Assembly (NCBI GenBank): GCA_910577105.1
Contig: CAJTMB010000005.1
Span: 50,811-114,810 of the forward strand
DNA from: an uncultured Lachnospiraceae bacterium
GTDB lineage: Bacteria > Bacillota > Clostridia > Lachnospirales > Lachnospiraceae
Reading direction: 5' to 3'
DNA length: 64,000 bases
How positions within the stretch are numbered: position 1 is the first letter of the stretch; every line of letters starts with the position of its first letter. The notes beneath the pieces were generated by a model. The model was given only the letters and a program-made list of their open reading frames with translations. It had not been told where the DNA came from and made no database searches. Position numbers and translations under genes: made by a program. Shown one piece after another: positions 53,859-62,032 of this stretch.

Positions 53859-53872
53859 GGAAATATAAAAAT

Positions 53873-54613
53873 TTACATATGCATACCGCCATCCACGGAA
53901 ATGACCTGTCCCGTAATGTATGCTGCTTTATCGCTTGCCAGAAAGGCTACTGTTTCGGCAATATCCTTCGGCGTACCTGCTTTTCCTAACGGAATCTGAC
54001 CCAGAACTGCCTGTTTTGCAGTATCGCTCATGGCTTTCGTCATGTCTGTGTCAATGAATCCCGGGGCTACCGCGTTAACGGTAATGCCTCTGCTCGCCAG
54101 TTCCCTTGCAACACTTTTTGTCAAACCGATTACACCGGCTTTGCTTGCCGCATAATTTGCCTGTCCCGCATTGCCCAGAAGACCTGTCACAGATGTCATA
54201 TTTATAATTCTGCCGCTTTTTTGTTTTAAAAAAGGACGATAAATATGTTTTATGCAGTTAAAAGTACCCTTTAAATTTGTATCCAAAACAGAATCAAAAT
54301 CTTCCTCTGAAATTTTCATTAACAGATTATCCTTTGTAATGCCGGCATTGTTAACCAGTATATCCAAATGACCATATGTTTCCATTGCCTGCACAATCAT
54401 GGTTCCACAGGCATCATAATCCGAAACAGAACCTTGTATGGCAATAGCGCTTCCGCCCATTGATACAATCTGCGCAACCACCTCCCCGGCTTTTTCCTTT
54501 GAACCGTTATAATTGACAATAACTGCAGCGCCGTATCCCGCTAGTGTTAAGGCAATTTCCCGTCCAATTCCCCGGCTGGCTCCCGTTACCAGTGCAACTT
54601 TTCCTTTTAACAT
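53873..54613 (-). CDS. fabG: 3-oxoacyl-[ACP] reductase
   Basis: 246 residues, short-chain dehydrogenase. NADP-binding TGASRGIG (10-17), NNAG, and catalytic Ser-Tyr-Lys in MTSVTG and YAASK. Reduces beta-ketoacyl-ACP. Start MLKGKVALVTG set by AAGGAGAAATAC. Confidence 0.95.
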   Translation of the reverse strand: MLKGKVALVTGASRGIGREIALTLAGYGAAVIVNYNGSKEKAGEVVAQIVSMGGSAIAIQGSVSDYDACGTMIVQAMETYGHLDILVNNAGITKDNLLMKISEEDFDSVLDTNLKGTFNCIKHIYRPFLKQKSGRIINMTSVTGLLGNAGQANYAASKAGVIGLTKSVARELASRGITVNAVAPGFIDTDMTKAMSDTAKQAVLGQIPLGKAGTPKDIAETVAFLASDKAAYITGQVISVDGGMHM

Positions 54614-54661
54614 GTATTTCTCCTTCTTTAAATCAGGATTTGCAATCTCTTGACACATCTG

Positions 54662-55585
54662 TCAGTTTTGTTGCAATCCGTCCAATTTTTCCAAATCTTC
54701 CAGCTTTTCTATATTTATTGCTGTAACACTTTTGTTAATTTTCCTCACAAATCCCGTCAATGTTTTTCCGGGGCCGATTTCAATAAATTTATCTACGCCG
54801 TCTGCAATCATTCTTTCTACCGACTGCTGCCAGCGTACGGGGGAGGATACCTGTTTTTCAAGAAGGTCCTTCACCTCGCTGCAATCCTCTACATAATCTG
54901 CAGTAACATTCGTGAGGTACGGCGTCTTTATTTCCTGTAATTGTACGGTGTCAAGCTCTTTACACAGCTTTTTTCCCGCCTCTTTAAGCATCGGGGAGTG
55001 AAAAGGCCCGCTGACCTTTAACGAAATGCACCTCTTTGCCCCTGACTGCATCAGTTTTTCTTCCGCCTCTTTGACCGCCTTGATTTCACCGGTAATGACA
55101 ATCTGGCCGGGACAATTATAATTGGCAATGCCGACCTGCCCTGAAACCTTTTTACAAATGCTCTCAATGTCCTCCGTTTCCGCCCCCAGCACTGCCGTCA
55201 TTGCCCCACCTTCAGGTACCGCTTCCTGCATATAAATACCCCTTTTCCTGATTACACGGAAAATATCTTCCAGTTCCATAACACCGGCCGTATATAAAGC
55301 ACCGTATTCCCCCAGACTTAAGCCCGCAGTGACATCCGGAAAGATACCCTTTTCCTCCACGGCCTTTAATATGGCAATTTCAGTAGCCAGCATGGCTATC
55401 TGTGTGTACTCCGTTATATGAATCTTTTCATTCTCCTCAAAGCAAAGTGCCTTCATATCAAGTCCTGTAGCAGCTTGCGCCGCCTCATAGACTGCTTTAC
55501 AGGCAGGAATGCTGTCATAAAAGTCCTTGCCCATACCCACATACTGCGAACCCTGTCCCGGAAAAATAAAAGCTGTCTTTCCCAT
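54662..55585 (-). CDS. fabD: Malonyl-CoA:ACP transacylase
   Basis: 307 residues. FPGQGSQ at 8-14, nucleophile Ser90 in GLSLGEYG, His in GPFHSPML. Loads malonyl groups on ACP. Start MGKTAFIFPG five bases after GGAGG. A FabT-like site lies 13 bp upstream of the ATG. Confidence 0.94.
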   Translation of the reverse strand: MGKTAFIFPGQGSQYVGMGKDFYDSIPACKAVYEAAQAATGLDMKALCFEENEKIHITEYTQIAMLATEIAILKAVEEKGIFPDVTAGLSLGEYGALYTAGVMELEDIFRVIRKRGIYMQEAVPEGGAMTAVLGAETEDIESICKKVSGQVGIANYNCPGQIVITGEIKAVKEAEEKLMQSGAKRCISLKVSGPFHSPMLKEAGKKLCKELDTVQLQEIKTPYLTNVTADYVEDCSEVKDLLEKQVSSPVRWQQSVERMIADGVDKFIEIGPGKTLTGFVRKINKSVTAINIEKLEDLEKLDGLQQN

Positions 55586-55597
55586 CATTTCCTCCAA

Positions 55598-55618
55598 ATA
55601 GTTTGAGTTTCAAAATAT
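55598..55618. promoter_or_regulatory. FabT-like operator upstream of fabD
   Basis: AGTTTGA-N3-TCAAAAT (55600-55616 core) matches the acpP site at nearly every position. No clear -35/-10 accompanies it, so it may be an internal control site or roadblock. Confidence 0.55.
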
Positions 55619-55630
55619 AAAACAGTTTTA

Positions 55631-55656
55631 CAGTTAGAATTTCTTTTCATGCTATT
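55631..55656 (-). repeat. Fragment of second structured repeat
   Basis: 26 nt matching 24 of 26 positions with the end of the element at 58.2 kb (minus-strand reading AATAGCATGAAAAG, then TTCTAACTG). It lies 4 bp before the fabK stop on the downstream side, the same position relative to a stop codon as the complete copy. Confidence 0.6.
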
Positions 55657-55659
55657 TCG

Positions 55660-56583
55660 TCATCTATGTAATAATTTCTCCGCCCCATCCATAATTTCCT
55701 TTATCATTTCCTCACATGTCTGTTCTTTTGTAATCATCCCGGCTATCTGCCCTGCCATCACGGTACCGTTTACCACATCGCCTTCCATAACCGCTTTTCT
55801 AAGGGAACCAAGCGTAAGCTGCTCCAGTTCCTCAAAGGGTGCGCCTTCTTTTTCCAGCTTAAGGTATTCCCTTGTCATTCTGTTCCGAAGCTGACGAATG
55901 GGATGTCCGTGGCTCATACCCGTGACTTCGGAGTCAATGTCCTTAGCCTTAATTATCTTTTCTTTGTAATTGGCATGTGTAATCGCCTCAGCCGCCACGC
56001 AGAATCTGGTGCCCATCTGCACCCCTTCCGCTCCCAGCATCATGGCAGCGGCCACACCTCTGCCGTCCGCAATCCCCCCGGCAGCGATTACCGGAATACC
56101 TACCGCATCCACAACCTGCGGCACCAGCGTCATGGTAGTAGCCGCACCGATATGTCCGCCCGCTTCCATGCCTTCTGCCACAACGGCATCCGCTCCCGAC
56201 CGCTCCATCAGCCTTGCCAGCGCCACACTTGCTACGACGGGAATTACCTTAACGCCTGCACGCTTCCACAGTTCCATATACTTAGCAGGATTGCCTGCAC
56301 CGGTAGTCACCACTTTTACATCTTCTTCTACCACAATTTTTGCAACTTCTTCTGCATTGGGATTCATCAACATGACATTCACGCCAAACGGCTTATCTGT
56401 CAATTCTTTTACTTTTTGAATCTGTTCACGCACTACCTCGGGCGGCGCACTTGCTGCCCCGATAAGCCCTAAGCCGCCCGCCTCGGATACCGCTGCTGCC
56501 AGATGGTACTCAGCCACCCAGGCCATGCCTCCCTGAATAATGGGATACTTAATGCCAAGCAGCCCGGTTACTCTTGTATTCAT
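55660..56583 (-). CDS. fabK: Enoyl-[ACP] reductase II (FMN-dependent)
   Basis: 307 residues, nitronate monooxygenase/FabK barrel. PIIQGGMAWVAE, GAASAPPEVV, VVAEGMEAGGHIG, AAGGIADGRG, and GAEGVQMGTRF bind FMN. Carries out the last step of each elongation round; as the only enoyl reductase here it predicts resistance to triclosan-type FabI inhibitors. Start MNTRVTGLLG set by GGAGGTTGGATTG. Confidence 0.92.
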   Translation of the reverse strand: MNTRVTGLLGIKYPIIQGGMAWVAEYHLAAAVSEAGGLGLIGAASAPPEVVREQIQKVKELTDKPFGVNVMLMNPNAEEVAKIVVEEDVKVVTTGAGNPAKYMELWKRAGVKVIPVVASVALARLMERSGADAVVAEGMEAGGHIGAATTMTLVPQVVDAVGIPVIAAGGIADGRGVAAAMMLGAEGVQMGTRFCVAAEAITHANYKEKIIKAKDIDSEVTGMSHGHPIRQLRNRMTREYLKLEKEGAPFEELEQLTLGSLRKAVMEGDVVNGTVMAGQIAGMITKEQTCEEMIKEIMDGAEKLLHR

Positions 56584-56676
56584 CAATCCAACCTCCATGC
56601 CGCAGTTTCACTGCGACTCATAATCCCATGGAACTATAGCTTCAAGTATGAAAAGTGTCTGCGTAACAGACATTTT

Positions 56677-56907
56677 TTACGCTACGTCTTTCGCTTTCAA
56701 ATATTCTATTACATCACCCACGGTAGCAATCTTTTCCAAGTCCTCAGAAGGTATCTCCGTGTCAAATTCCTCCTCCAGTGCCATTACCAGTTCAAACAAA
56801 TCCAAGGAATCCGCACCTAAGTCATCCTTAAAAGAGGAACTTTCGGTAATTTCAACGCCATCAAGGTTTAACTGTTCCTGAATGATTTTTTTTACTCTCT
56901 CCAACAT
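56677..56907 (-). CDS. acpP: Acyl carrier protein
   Basis: 76 residues, acidic. Phosphopantetheine attaches to Ser34 in GADSLDLFELVM. First gene of the fab operon. Ribosome site AAAGGAGAATTACT. Confidence 0.96.
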   Translation of the reverse strand: MLERVKKIIQEQLNLDGVEITESSSFKDDLGADSLDLFELVMALEEEFDTEIPSEDLEKIATVGDVIEYLKAKDVA

Positions 56908-56927
56908 AGTAATTCTCCTTTATTAAA

Positions 56928-56972
56928 ATAGTTTGACAATCAAAGTATATGTGGCATCCTATATTTTGTCAA
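56928..56972 (-). promoter_or_regulatory. fab operon promoter with FabT-like operator
   Basis: Minus strand: -35 TTGACA (56967-56972), 17-bp spacer, -10 TATACT (56944-56949). A palindrome AGTTTGA-N3-TCAAAGT (56930-56946) overlaps the -10 and start point, the expected place for a repressor. It agrees with the FabT-type operator of Firmicutes. Confidence 0.8.
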
Positions 56973-56981
56973 GTATTTTCT

Positions 56982-57938
56982 CTATAATATCAGCATATAA
57001 ACAGTCGCAACTGATACCACTACCTGCACAATGGCAAATCGGAATACCGTCTGTGTATTGGACCATCCCAGTTTTTTGCGCACATGGTCATGCAAAGGCG
57101 TCAATGTATTTTTTAAAATATGAATCTTAAATGCCCGAATCAGTGAGACTTTAAGAAGACCCAGTCCACCATCCATGATAAGGACAAAGGCAACAGGAAT
57201 GTATAAAAGAGGGCTGCCTGACTTTAATATGGCGATACTGATAAATACACCCATGGCACGGGAACCTGCATCTCCCATCAACAGCCTGCTGGGGGTAGCA
57301 TTATACCAGAGATATCCGAGCAGGCATACAATAAAGAGTAAGATAGGAAATGAAAAATCACCGCCCGTTTTCTTCATCTGATTGAGTAGGTAAATGGTTG
57401 CCAGAGTAATGATTGTCAAGGTTCCCGACAAACCATCCACGCCGTCGGAGCAGTTTGTTACATTAATGGATACCCACACAAGCACAGTCGCACACAATGC
57501 AAAAACCACAGGATGAAGCGTAACACTCTTTCCGGCAAACTCAATTACGGAAGAATTATGCTGTAAGTAAGTGACCGACACCGCTATGGCAACCGCCAAA
57601 TCCAAAAGGCCCTTTTTTAATTCGCCCCAAGGCTTTTCTGCGGTATCATCAAAAAATCCGGTCAGCATCTCTATTACCACAAGCATAAAATAAATGCATA
57701 ATTCCATACTCAAATCCGAAAACAGCAAAGCAGACACCGTAAATACCAGAATAAAAATCAGTCCTGCCCCCCTGGGCTTGCCCGCCGATTTCTTTCCGTC
57801 CACCGCAAACTCCCTGCCAAGGTCTTTGGGAAGGTAATTACTGCATTTGCTCAACATAATACAGGTAATCCCAAAAGCTGCCATAATTCCTATAAATGCG
57901 ATAATTGGACGGTTGTCCGAAAAAAAGTATGGAAACAT
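56982..57938 (-). CDS. MraY-like phospho-sugar-pentapeptide/polyprenyl-phosphate transferase
   Basis: 318 residues, about ten membrane helices. NCSDGVDGLSG, LLMGDAGSRAMG and PLHDHVRKKLGWSNTQTVFRF are MraY signatures, which make lipid I. KPRGAGLIF stands where MraY usually has TPTMGG, and no other cell-division gene is near, so it is probably a second paralogue, perhaps for spore wall or sporulation. Ribosome site GGGAGGACTGTGGA. Ends 10 bp before the acpP -35. Confidence 0.8.
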   Translation of the reverse strand: MFPYFFSDNRPIIAFIGIMAAFGITCIMLSKCSNYLPKDLGREFAVDGKKSAGKPRGAGLIFILVFTVSALLFSDLSMELCIYFMLVVIEMLTGFFDDTAEKPWGELKKGLLDLAVAIAVSVTYLQHNSSVIEFAGKSVTLHPVVFALCATVLVWVSINVTNCSDGVDGLSGTLTIITLATIYLLNQMKKTGGDFSFPILLFIVCLLGYLWYNATPSRLLMGDAGSRAMGVFISIAILKSGSPLLYIPVAFVLIMDGGLGLLKVSLIRAFKIHILKNTLTPLHDHVRKKLGWSNTQTVFRFAIVQVVVSVATVYMLIL

Positions 57939-58057
57939 TCCACAGTCCTCCCTGCAATCATTTGATTACCTGAATAATATTTCGATTGCTACTTTTGCAT
58001 TATAACACACAACATTACACTTGAAAAGATTTGTATTCCCGAATCCTGACAATTAAG

Positions 58058-58219
58058 CAGCCCGCCGTCATTACGACAGCAGGCTGTTCCTTTTTTCTGC
58101 AACACCCTATGCCACAGCATCACTGCAATTCTGGCGTGAAACATAAAAGTTCTCCGCGAAACAGCCTCTGCTGTGAGCGAAAACTGCCAAAGGCAGTTAG
58201 AACTTCTTTTCACGCTATT
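58058..58219 (-). repeat. Second structured repeat family, complete copy
   Basis: Minus-strand reading: GCGTGAAA..AAGTTCT pairs with AGAACTT..TTTCACGC (58199-58215 and 58134-58152), enclosing two hairpins, AACTGCC-TTT-GGCAGTT and CAGC-AGAG-GCTG: a three-way junction. Further on a stem CAGCCTGC / GCGGGCTG lies at 58058-58086. The 279-bp gap between the coat gene and mraY holds no gene. A 26-nt fragment of it recurs at 55.6 kb. Confidence 0.65.
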
Positions 58220-58478
58220 ACAGTGTTCCGGAAGTAAATAAACCTTTTACATGGGAAATTTCTTCCTGGGTTGCTTTCTGGGCGGGTACATAATAGGATT
58301 TTTCCCTTGCGATTTTGTAAAGTTCTTCCTGGGACTGCTCGCAGGTAGTCCTGAACTGTTTCAAAACGCTTTTCAATTCCTGGTTTTCCGTCTGGGGAAT
58401 CATCTCCGCATACCTTAAAAGTTCCCCGTTAATACCTGTCAGGGTATCTGCTACCATTGTTTTTTCCTGCATATCCAT
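58218..58478 (-). CDS. CotF-like spore coat protein
   Basis: 86 residues, helical, with ELLRYAEMIPQTENQELKSVLKQFR, and a YYVPAQKA stretch near the C-terminus typical of small CotF-like coat proteins of Clostridia. Located 20 bp after a related 61-residue gene. Mother-cell expression expected. Ribosome site AGGAGGTAAAACAGC. Confidence 0.75.
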   Translation of the reverse strand: MDMQEKTMVADTLTGINGELLRYAEMIPQTENQELKSVLKQFRTTCEQSQEELYKIAREKSYYVPAQKATQEEISHVKGLFTSGTL

Positions 58479-58498
58479 GCTGTTTTACCTCCTGCCTT

Positions 58499-58684
58499 TT
58501 ACTGTAAAAATTTCATAAGCTGCTGTTTGTTCTCCATGGCGGATTTTGCGCCTTTTTCAAAAAACTGTTTTACCTGTGTGTCGCTGGCACATTTTGCATA
58601 TTCCTGCATTTTGCAATGCGTCGTATCATAACCGCCAATTAAATGTCTTAAATTTTGTAATTCCAACTCTGAAATATTTGACAT
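58499..58684 (-). CDS. Small coat-type protein
   Basis: 61 residues, helical; LELQNLRHLIGGYDTTHCKM and KCASDTQVKQFFEKGAKSA. Pattern like the first part of CotF-type coat proteins, forming a pair with the next gene. Ribosome site AAAAGGAGGCAGTGAC. Confidence 0.65.
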   Translation of the reverse strand: MSNISELELQNLRHLIGGYDTTHCKMQEYAKCASDTQVKQFFEKGAKSAMENKQQLMKFLQ

Positions 58685-58754
58685 GTCACTGCCTCCTTTT
58701 TTATTTTTACAGATTTATTATTTGGAGCAGGGGCATTTTCTATTCGGCAAAATT

Positions 58755-59447
58755 TTATATAAATTTTGAAAAAATGGATATTGACACTACCGTCATAATT
58801 CCGGATACTACAATGGCAAGGCTGCTCATGGCGCCTTCCACCTCCCCCATTTCCATTGCCTTAGCTGTTCCCAGCGCGTGTGCCGATGTGCCAATGGCAA
58901 TTCCCTTTGCAATGGGGTTATGAATATGAAACAATTTTAAAACTGTCTGGGCCAGCATATTACCCACAATTCCCGTGATACAGATTGCCACAACCGTAAT
59001 CGTAACAATACCCCCTGTTTTTTCCGATATTCCCATGCCAATCGCCGTTGTAATGGATTTGGGCAAAAGCGTTACATACTGTTCATGGGTCAGATGCAGA
59101 CCTAGTGCAAGAAGATAAATGCAGACCATCGTGGTAAGTACACCGGCGGCAATACCTCCCAGAACGGCAAGGGGATATTTTTTTAATACGGAAAGCTGTC
59201 GGTACAAGGGAACAGCCAGACTGACGGTGGCAGGCGTCAGAAAATAACTGATATATTTTGCACCATTATGATAGGATTCGTAATCCACATCAAAAACAAG
59301 CAATATGCCAATGACAAAAACTGCTGCAATTAATAGCGGATTAAGCAACGCCATTTTCCACTTTTTCTTTAGAAACAGGCCGATTTCATAGCCGATAAAA
59401 CTGATTACCACGCCAAAATAAACCGACTGGGTTATAAACTCTTTCAA
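58755..59447 (-). CDS. lrgB: LrgB/CidB-family membrane protein
   Basis: 230 residues, about seven membrane helices. FLTPATVSLAVPLY, PKSITTAIGMGISE, GTSAHALGTAKAMEMGEVEGAMSSLA are conserved in LrgB, which with LrgA is a holin/antiholin-like pair or a pyruvate transporter in some Bacillus. The start is taken as TTG (GGAGGAAAAA-TTG) overlapping the TGA of lrgA; the earlier frame has no ribosome site. Confidence 0.9.
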   Translation of the reverse strand: MKEFITQSVYFGVVISFIGYEIGLFLKKKWKMALLNPLLIAAVFVIGILLVFDVDYESYHNGAKYISYFLTPATVSLAVPLYRQLSVLKKYPLAVLGGIAAGVLTTMVCIYLLALGLHLTHEQYVTLLPKSITTAIGMGISEKTGGIVTITVVAICITGIVGNMLAQTVLKLFHIHNPIAKGIAIGTSAHALGTAKAMEMGEVEGAMSSLAIVVSGIMTVVSISIFSKFI

Positions 59448-59797
59448 TTTTTCCTCCGTTTCCCGACAATGAACTGGGTTACCCTGCCGGCGGCTCCCAT
59501 GATAATTACCGTTGTGACAAAACAAGCTATTACCAATGGAAGGGCCATTTGCTTTAATTCTTCCATACAGGCCATAATGCCTACTACAGGCGGTACAAAC
59601 ATCAACGACATATTTTCCACCAGAAAATCAGCCGCCCCCTCAACTTTATGCAACGGAATAATGTGCAGGACAAGTCCCAGAAGCATAAGCACAAGCCCGT
59701 ACACACTGGCGGATACGGGCAGGGGAATCAGGTATTCCATTAACTCGGCAATCAGGGAAACCACAAGAATAATCGTAAGCTGCTTTATATATTTCAT
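59444..59797 (-). CDS. lrgA: LrgA/CidA-family holin-like protein
   Basis: 117 residues, four membrane helices. PLPVSASVYGLVLMLLGL and FLVENMSLMFVPPVVGIM are the family landmarks. Basic C-terminus VGKRRKN. Translationally coupled to lrgB. Confidence 0.9.
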   Translation of the reverse strand: MKYIKQLTIILVVSLIAELMEYLIPLPVSASVYGLVLMLLGLVLHIIPLHKVEGAADFLVENMSLMFVPPVVGIMACMEELKQMALPLVIACFVTTVIIMGAAGRVTQFIVGKRRKN

Positions 59798-59812
59798 ATG
59801 TTTTCCCTTTCC

Positions 59813-59989
59813 TTACATCTGATGTTTCACAACGGCGTATTCATCATTTAACGAAAAATAAGGACATTCGCCACATCCTCCGGTCAAAAAACGATACATC
59901 TCATCCTCATCCAAATTTACGGCACAGGTATAGTATTCCTCCTCTTCGTCGTATTCATAATTTGCGCACATTTCACAACTGCTCTTCAC
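59813..59989 (-). CDS. Small cysteine-rich acidic protein
   Basis: 58 residues, starts GTG after GAAGGAGGAAGTATT. Five cysteines: CEMCANY, YYTCAVN and GGCGECPYF, with an acidic DEEEEYY stretch. Probably a zinc or iron-sulphur knuckle protein; the family may be DUF6472, from memory. Widespread in Lachnospiraceae, function unknown. Confidence 0.7.
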   Translation of the reverse strand: MKSSCEMCANYEYDEEEEYYTCAVNLDEDEMYRFLTGGCGECPYFSLNDEYAVVKHQM

Positions 59990-60034
59990 AATACTTCCTC
60001 CTTCTTCAACTTTTGCCAATCATCATATCCGTTT

Positions 60035-60670
60035 TCAGATGCTTTTTTTACTGTTCAGGTATTGTACGGCTATCTGGGTCCGGTGCTCTAAACCCGCCTT
60101 CTCCAATATCAGACTTACATGGTTTCGGACCGTACCGTTTGATAAATAAAGCTTATCCGCAATTTCCTGATTGGAACATCCTTCCGCTATCAGTTTTACC
60201 ACTTCCATTTCCCTTTTGGAAAGGTTAGCAAAAAAAGCTTCCCCACTGCTTTTTCGGGTTTCCAGTCTTCCCTGCACGCATTCCAGAATGTCCTGTTGAA
60301 ACACGGCGGCGCCTGCCGCCACAGCCCTGATGGCATTCATTATCCGTTCTGACGGTGAATTTTTCAAAATATATCCCGACACTCCGATGGCAAGCGCTTT
60401 GACTATAAAATCCTCCTCGTCAAACGTGGTAAGCAGCAATGGCTGCGCCAGCTTTTCCTGTAGAATAATTTCTGCTGCCGCTATTCCGTCTGTTTCGGGC
60501 ATACGGATATCCAAAAGCGCCACCTCCGGTTTCTGCTCCCGGCAAAGGACAACCGCTTCTTTTCCGTTTTCCGCAACTCCCACAAGCTGCATGTCCTGCT
60601 GCATGGATAGCATAAGCTTCAAACCTTCCCTGACTATGGCATCATCATCTGCAATTACCACCTTAATCAT
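60035..60670 (-). CDS. NarL/LuxR-type response regulator
   Basis: 211 residues. Receiver with acidic pocket Asp8-10, phosphorylation site Asp54 (LLDIRMPETDG), and C-terminal LuxR helix-turn-helix (LSKREMEVVKLIAEGCSNQEIADKLYLSNGTVRNH shortened to its core). Pairs with the sensor kinase upstream, 15 bp away. Probably controls the downstream-lying ABC-2 exporter genes or their missing ATPase. Confidence 0.93.
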   Translation of the reverse strand: MIKVVIADDDAIVREGLKLMLSMQQDMQLVGVAENGKEAVVLCREQKPEVALLDIRMPETDGIAAAEIILQEKLAQPLLLTTFDEEDFIVKALAIGVSGYILKNSPSERIMNAIRAVAAGAAVFQQDILECVQGRLETRKSSGEAFFANLSKREMEVVKLIAEGCSNQEIADKLYLSNGTVRNHVSLILEKAGLEHRTQIAVQYLNSKKSI

Positions 60671-60685
60671 AATAGCAACATCCTC

Positions 60686-61807
60686 CTATAAAAACAATGT
60701 CGTAATCTGAAAACCACCGCACCCTCCTGTAAAAAGAAGGGTTCCTCCCAATGCCGCTGTCCGTTCCTCCATGGCTTCCAGTCCCATTCCGGGTTTTATT
60801 TCTTCCCTGCATCTGCCATTGTCTGCATACACTACGCGGACCGCCCTGTTCATGACACATATTTGCAGCAGAAATTCTGTTCCGTCAGAATGTTTCAGCA
60901 TGTTGGTCAATGCTTCCTCCAGATTCTGCTGTATACAGGTCCAGACTGCCGCACTGATTTTTTCCAATTCCCCCTCGGTTTCCAGCCTTGTTTTTTTTCC
61001 GTAAATCATTTGAAATTCTTCCAACGCCTTCTCTGTTTTCCGAAGCCCCATCTGCTCCCTCTCCGGCCGCTCCTGTCTAAGGGCGGCTCTGATATCCTCC
61101 ACGCCCCTTCGAAGGTTTTCCGTTACCAGACCTATATTTTTTCGGACGCTTTCCTCTTCTCCCGGCATTTCCTTCAGCATAAGCGATGCTGCCTCCAGCA
61201 AAATGATACTGCCGGAAATATTATGCCCAAGTTTATCATGAATCCTCGCCGCAAACCGGTTTCTTTCCTCCATTGCCGCCGTTTCCTGTATCGTTCTCAC
61301 AAAAGACCTCATATCCGTCAGCTTATTCTGCATTTCGGCAAGCGTCTCTTTCTGCTCCATACCGGCCTGCCGCAATGCCTCCCTTTGCTGTACCATATAA
61401 CGGATAAGCGCAAGAAATATTACAAATACCGCCGAAAAAAGCAGCAAAATATTTGACGGACGATAAATAAAAGCAAGCAAGAGAAACAGCACACAGCCGG
61501 TTTCATAAAAAAGGACGCCCTTTATCAACTCATCCAGCAGTTCCATGGCAATTACAACAACTATCAAAAAGGTCTGTTCCATTCCCGCCACAAAAGCCCA
61601 GCACAAAGAAACGGTCTGACAAATCAGGACCCATTTCCTGCCTCTTCCCATTTTCATTGAGGAAAACAGAAGCTGTAACGCAAAAAGACAGCCAAATACC
61701 AGCATCCTTATAGCAAAAATACCGGTATCCGCTGTATCAAAAAACAGAAATACAGTGACAAAAACTGCCAGCAGCTTTCCTGCCAGATAGTCGTAACTGC
61801 CGTTCAT
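60686..61807 (-). CDS. Sensor histidine kinase, HisKA_3 type
   Basis: 373 residues. Five to six N-terminal membrane helices (to about 137), a coiled coil, dimerisation helix with phospho-His190 in ARIHDKLGHNISG, and HATPase region (NLEEALTNMLKHS, ADNGRC, GMGLEAMEER). No large outside domain, so it senses via the membrane, like those in the LiaS/DesK or bacitracin-export systems. Start MNGSYDYL set by AAAGGGGATTTT; the upstream frame runs into hairpin copy 3. Confidence 0.92.
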   Translation of the reverse strand: MNGSYDYLAGKLLAVFVTVFLFFDTADTGIFAIRMLVFGCLFALQLLFSSMKMGRGRKWVLICQTVSLCWAFVAGMEQTFLIVVVIAMELLDELIKGVLFYETGCVLFLLLAFIYRPSNILLLFSAVFVIFLALIRYMVQQREALRQAGMEQKETLAEMQNKLTDMRSFVRTIQETAAMEERNRFAARIHDKLGHNISGSIILLEAASLMLKEMPGEEESVRKNIGLVTENLRRGVEDIRAALRQERPEREQMGLRKTEKALEEFQMIYGKKTRLETEGELEKISAAVWTCIQQNLEEALTNMLKHSDGTEFLLQICVMNRAVRVVYADNGRCREEIKPGMGLEAMEERTAALGGTLLFTGGCGGFQITTLFL

Positions 61808-61821
61808 AAAATCCCCTTTCC

Positions 61822-62006
61822 TTTCCGTATTTTGCACGGGCAGCGGCGCGGGGATGCATTTGATTCCATAAAGGACCGTGTAAAAACACCGGTACTTAGA
61901 TACCGTACTTTGGTATCTTATGTACCGCTGTGTTTTTACCCGAGTGAGAACGCGTCCTGTTGGAACAAATGCATCCCCGCGCCGCTGCCCGTGCAAAATA
62001 CGGAAA
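61822..62006 (+). repeat. Structured hairpin element, copy 3
   Basis: 185 nt. Outer stem 61822-61861 / 61967-62006 is 40 bp, perfect. Core 105 nt with GATTCCATAAAGGACC and TCCTGTTGGAAC; tip helix AGATACC/GGTATCT. Located in the gap between the ABC-2 permease stop and the kinase start, 15 bp before the ATG, so it includes or touches the kinase leader. Confidence 0.9.
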
Positions 62007-62032
62007 CCTCCTCTTTACTCTACCACACATTT

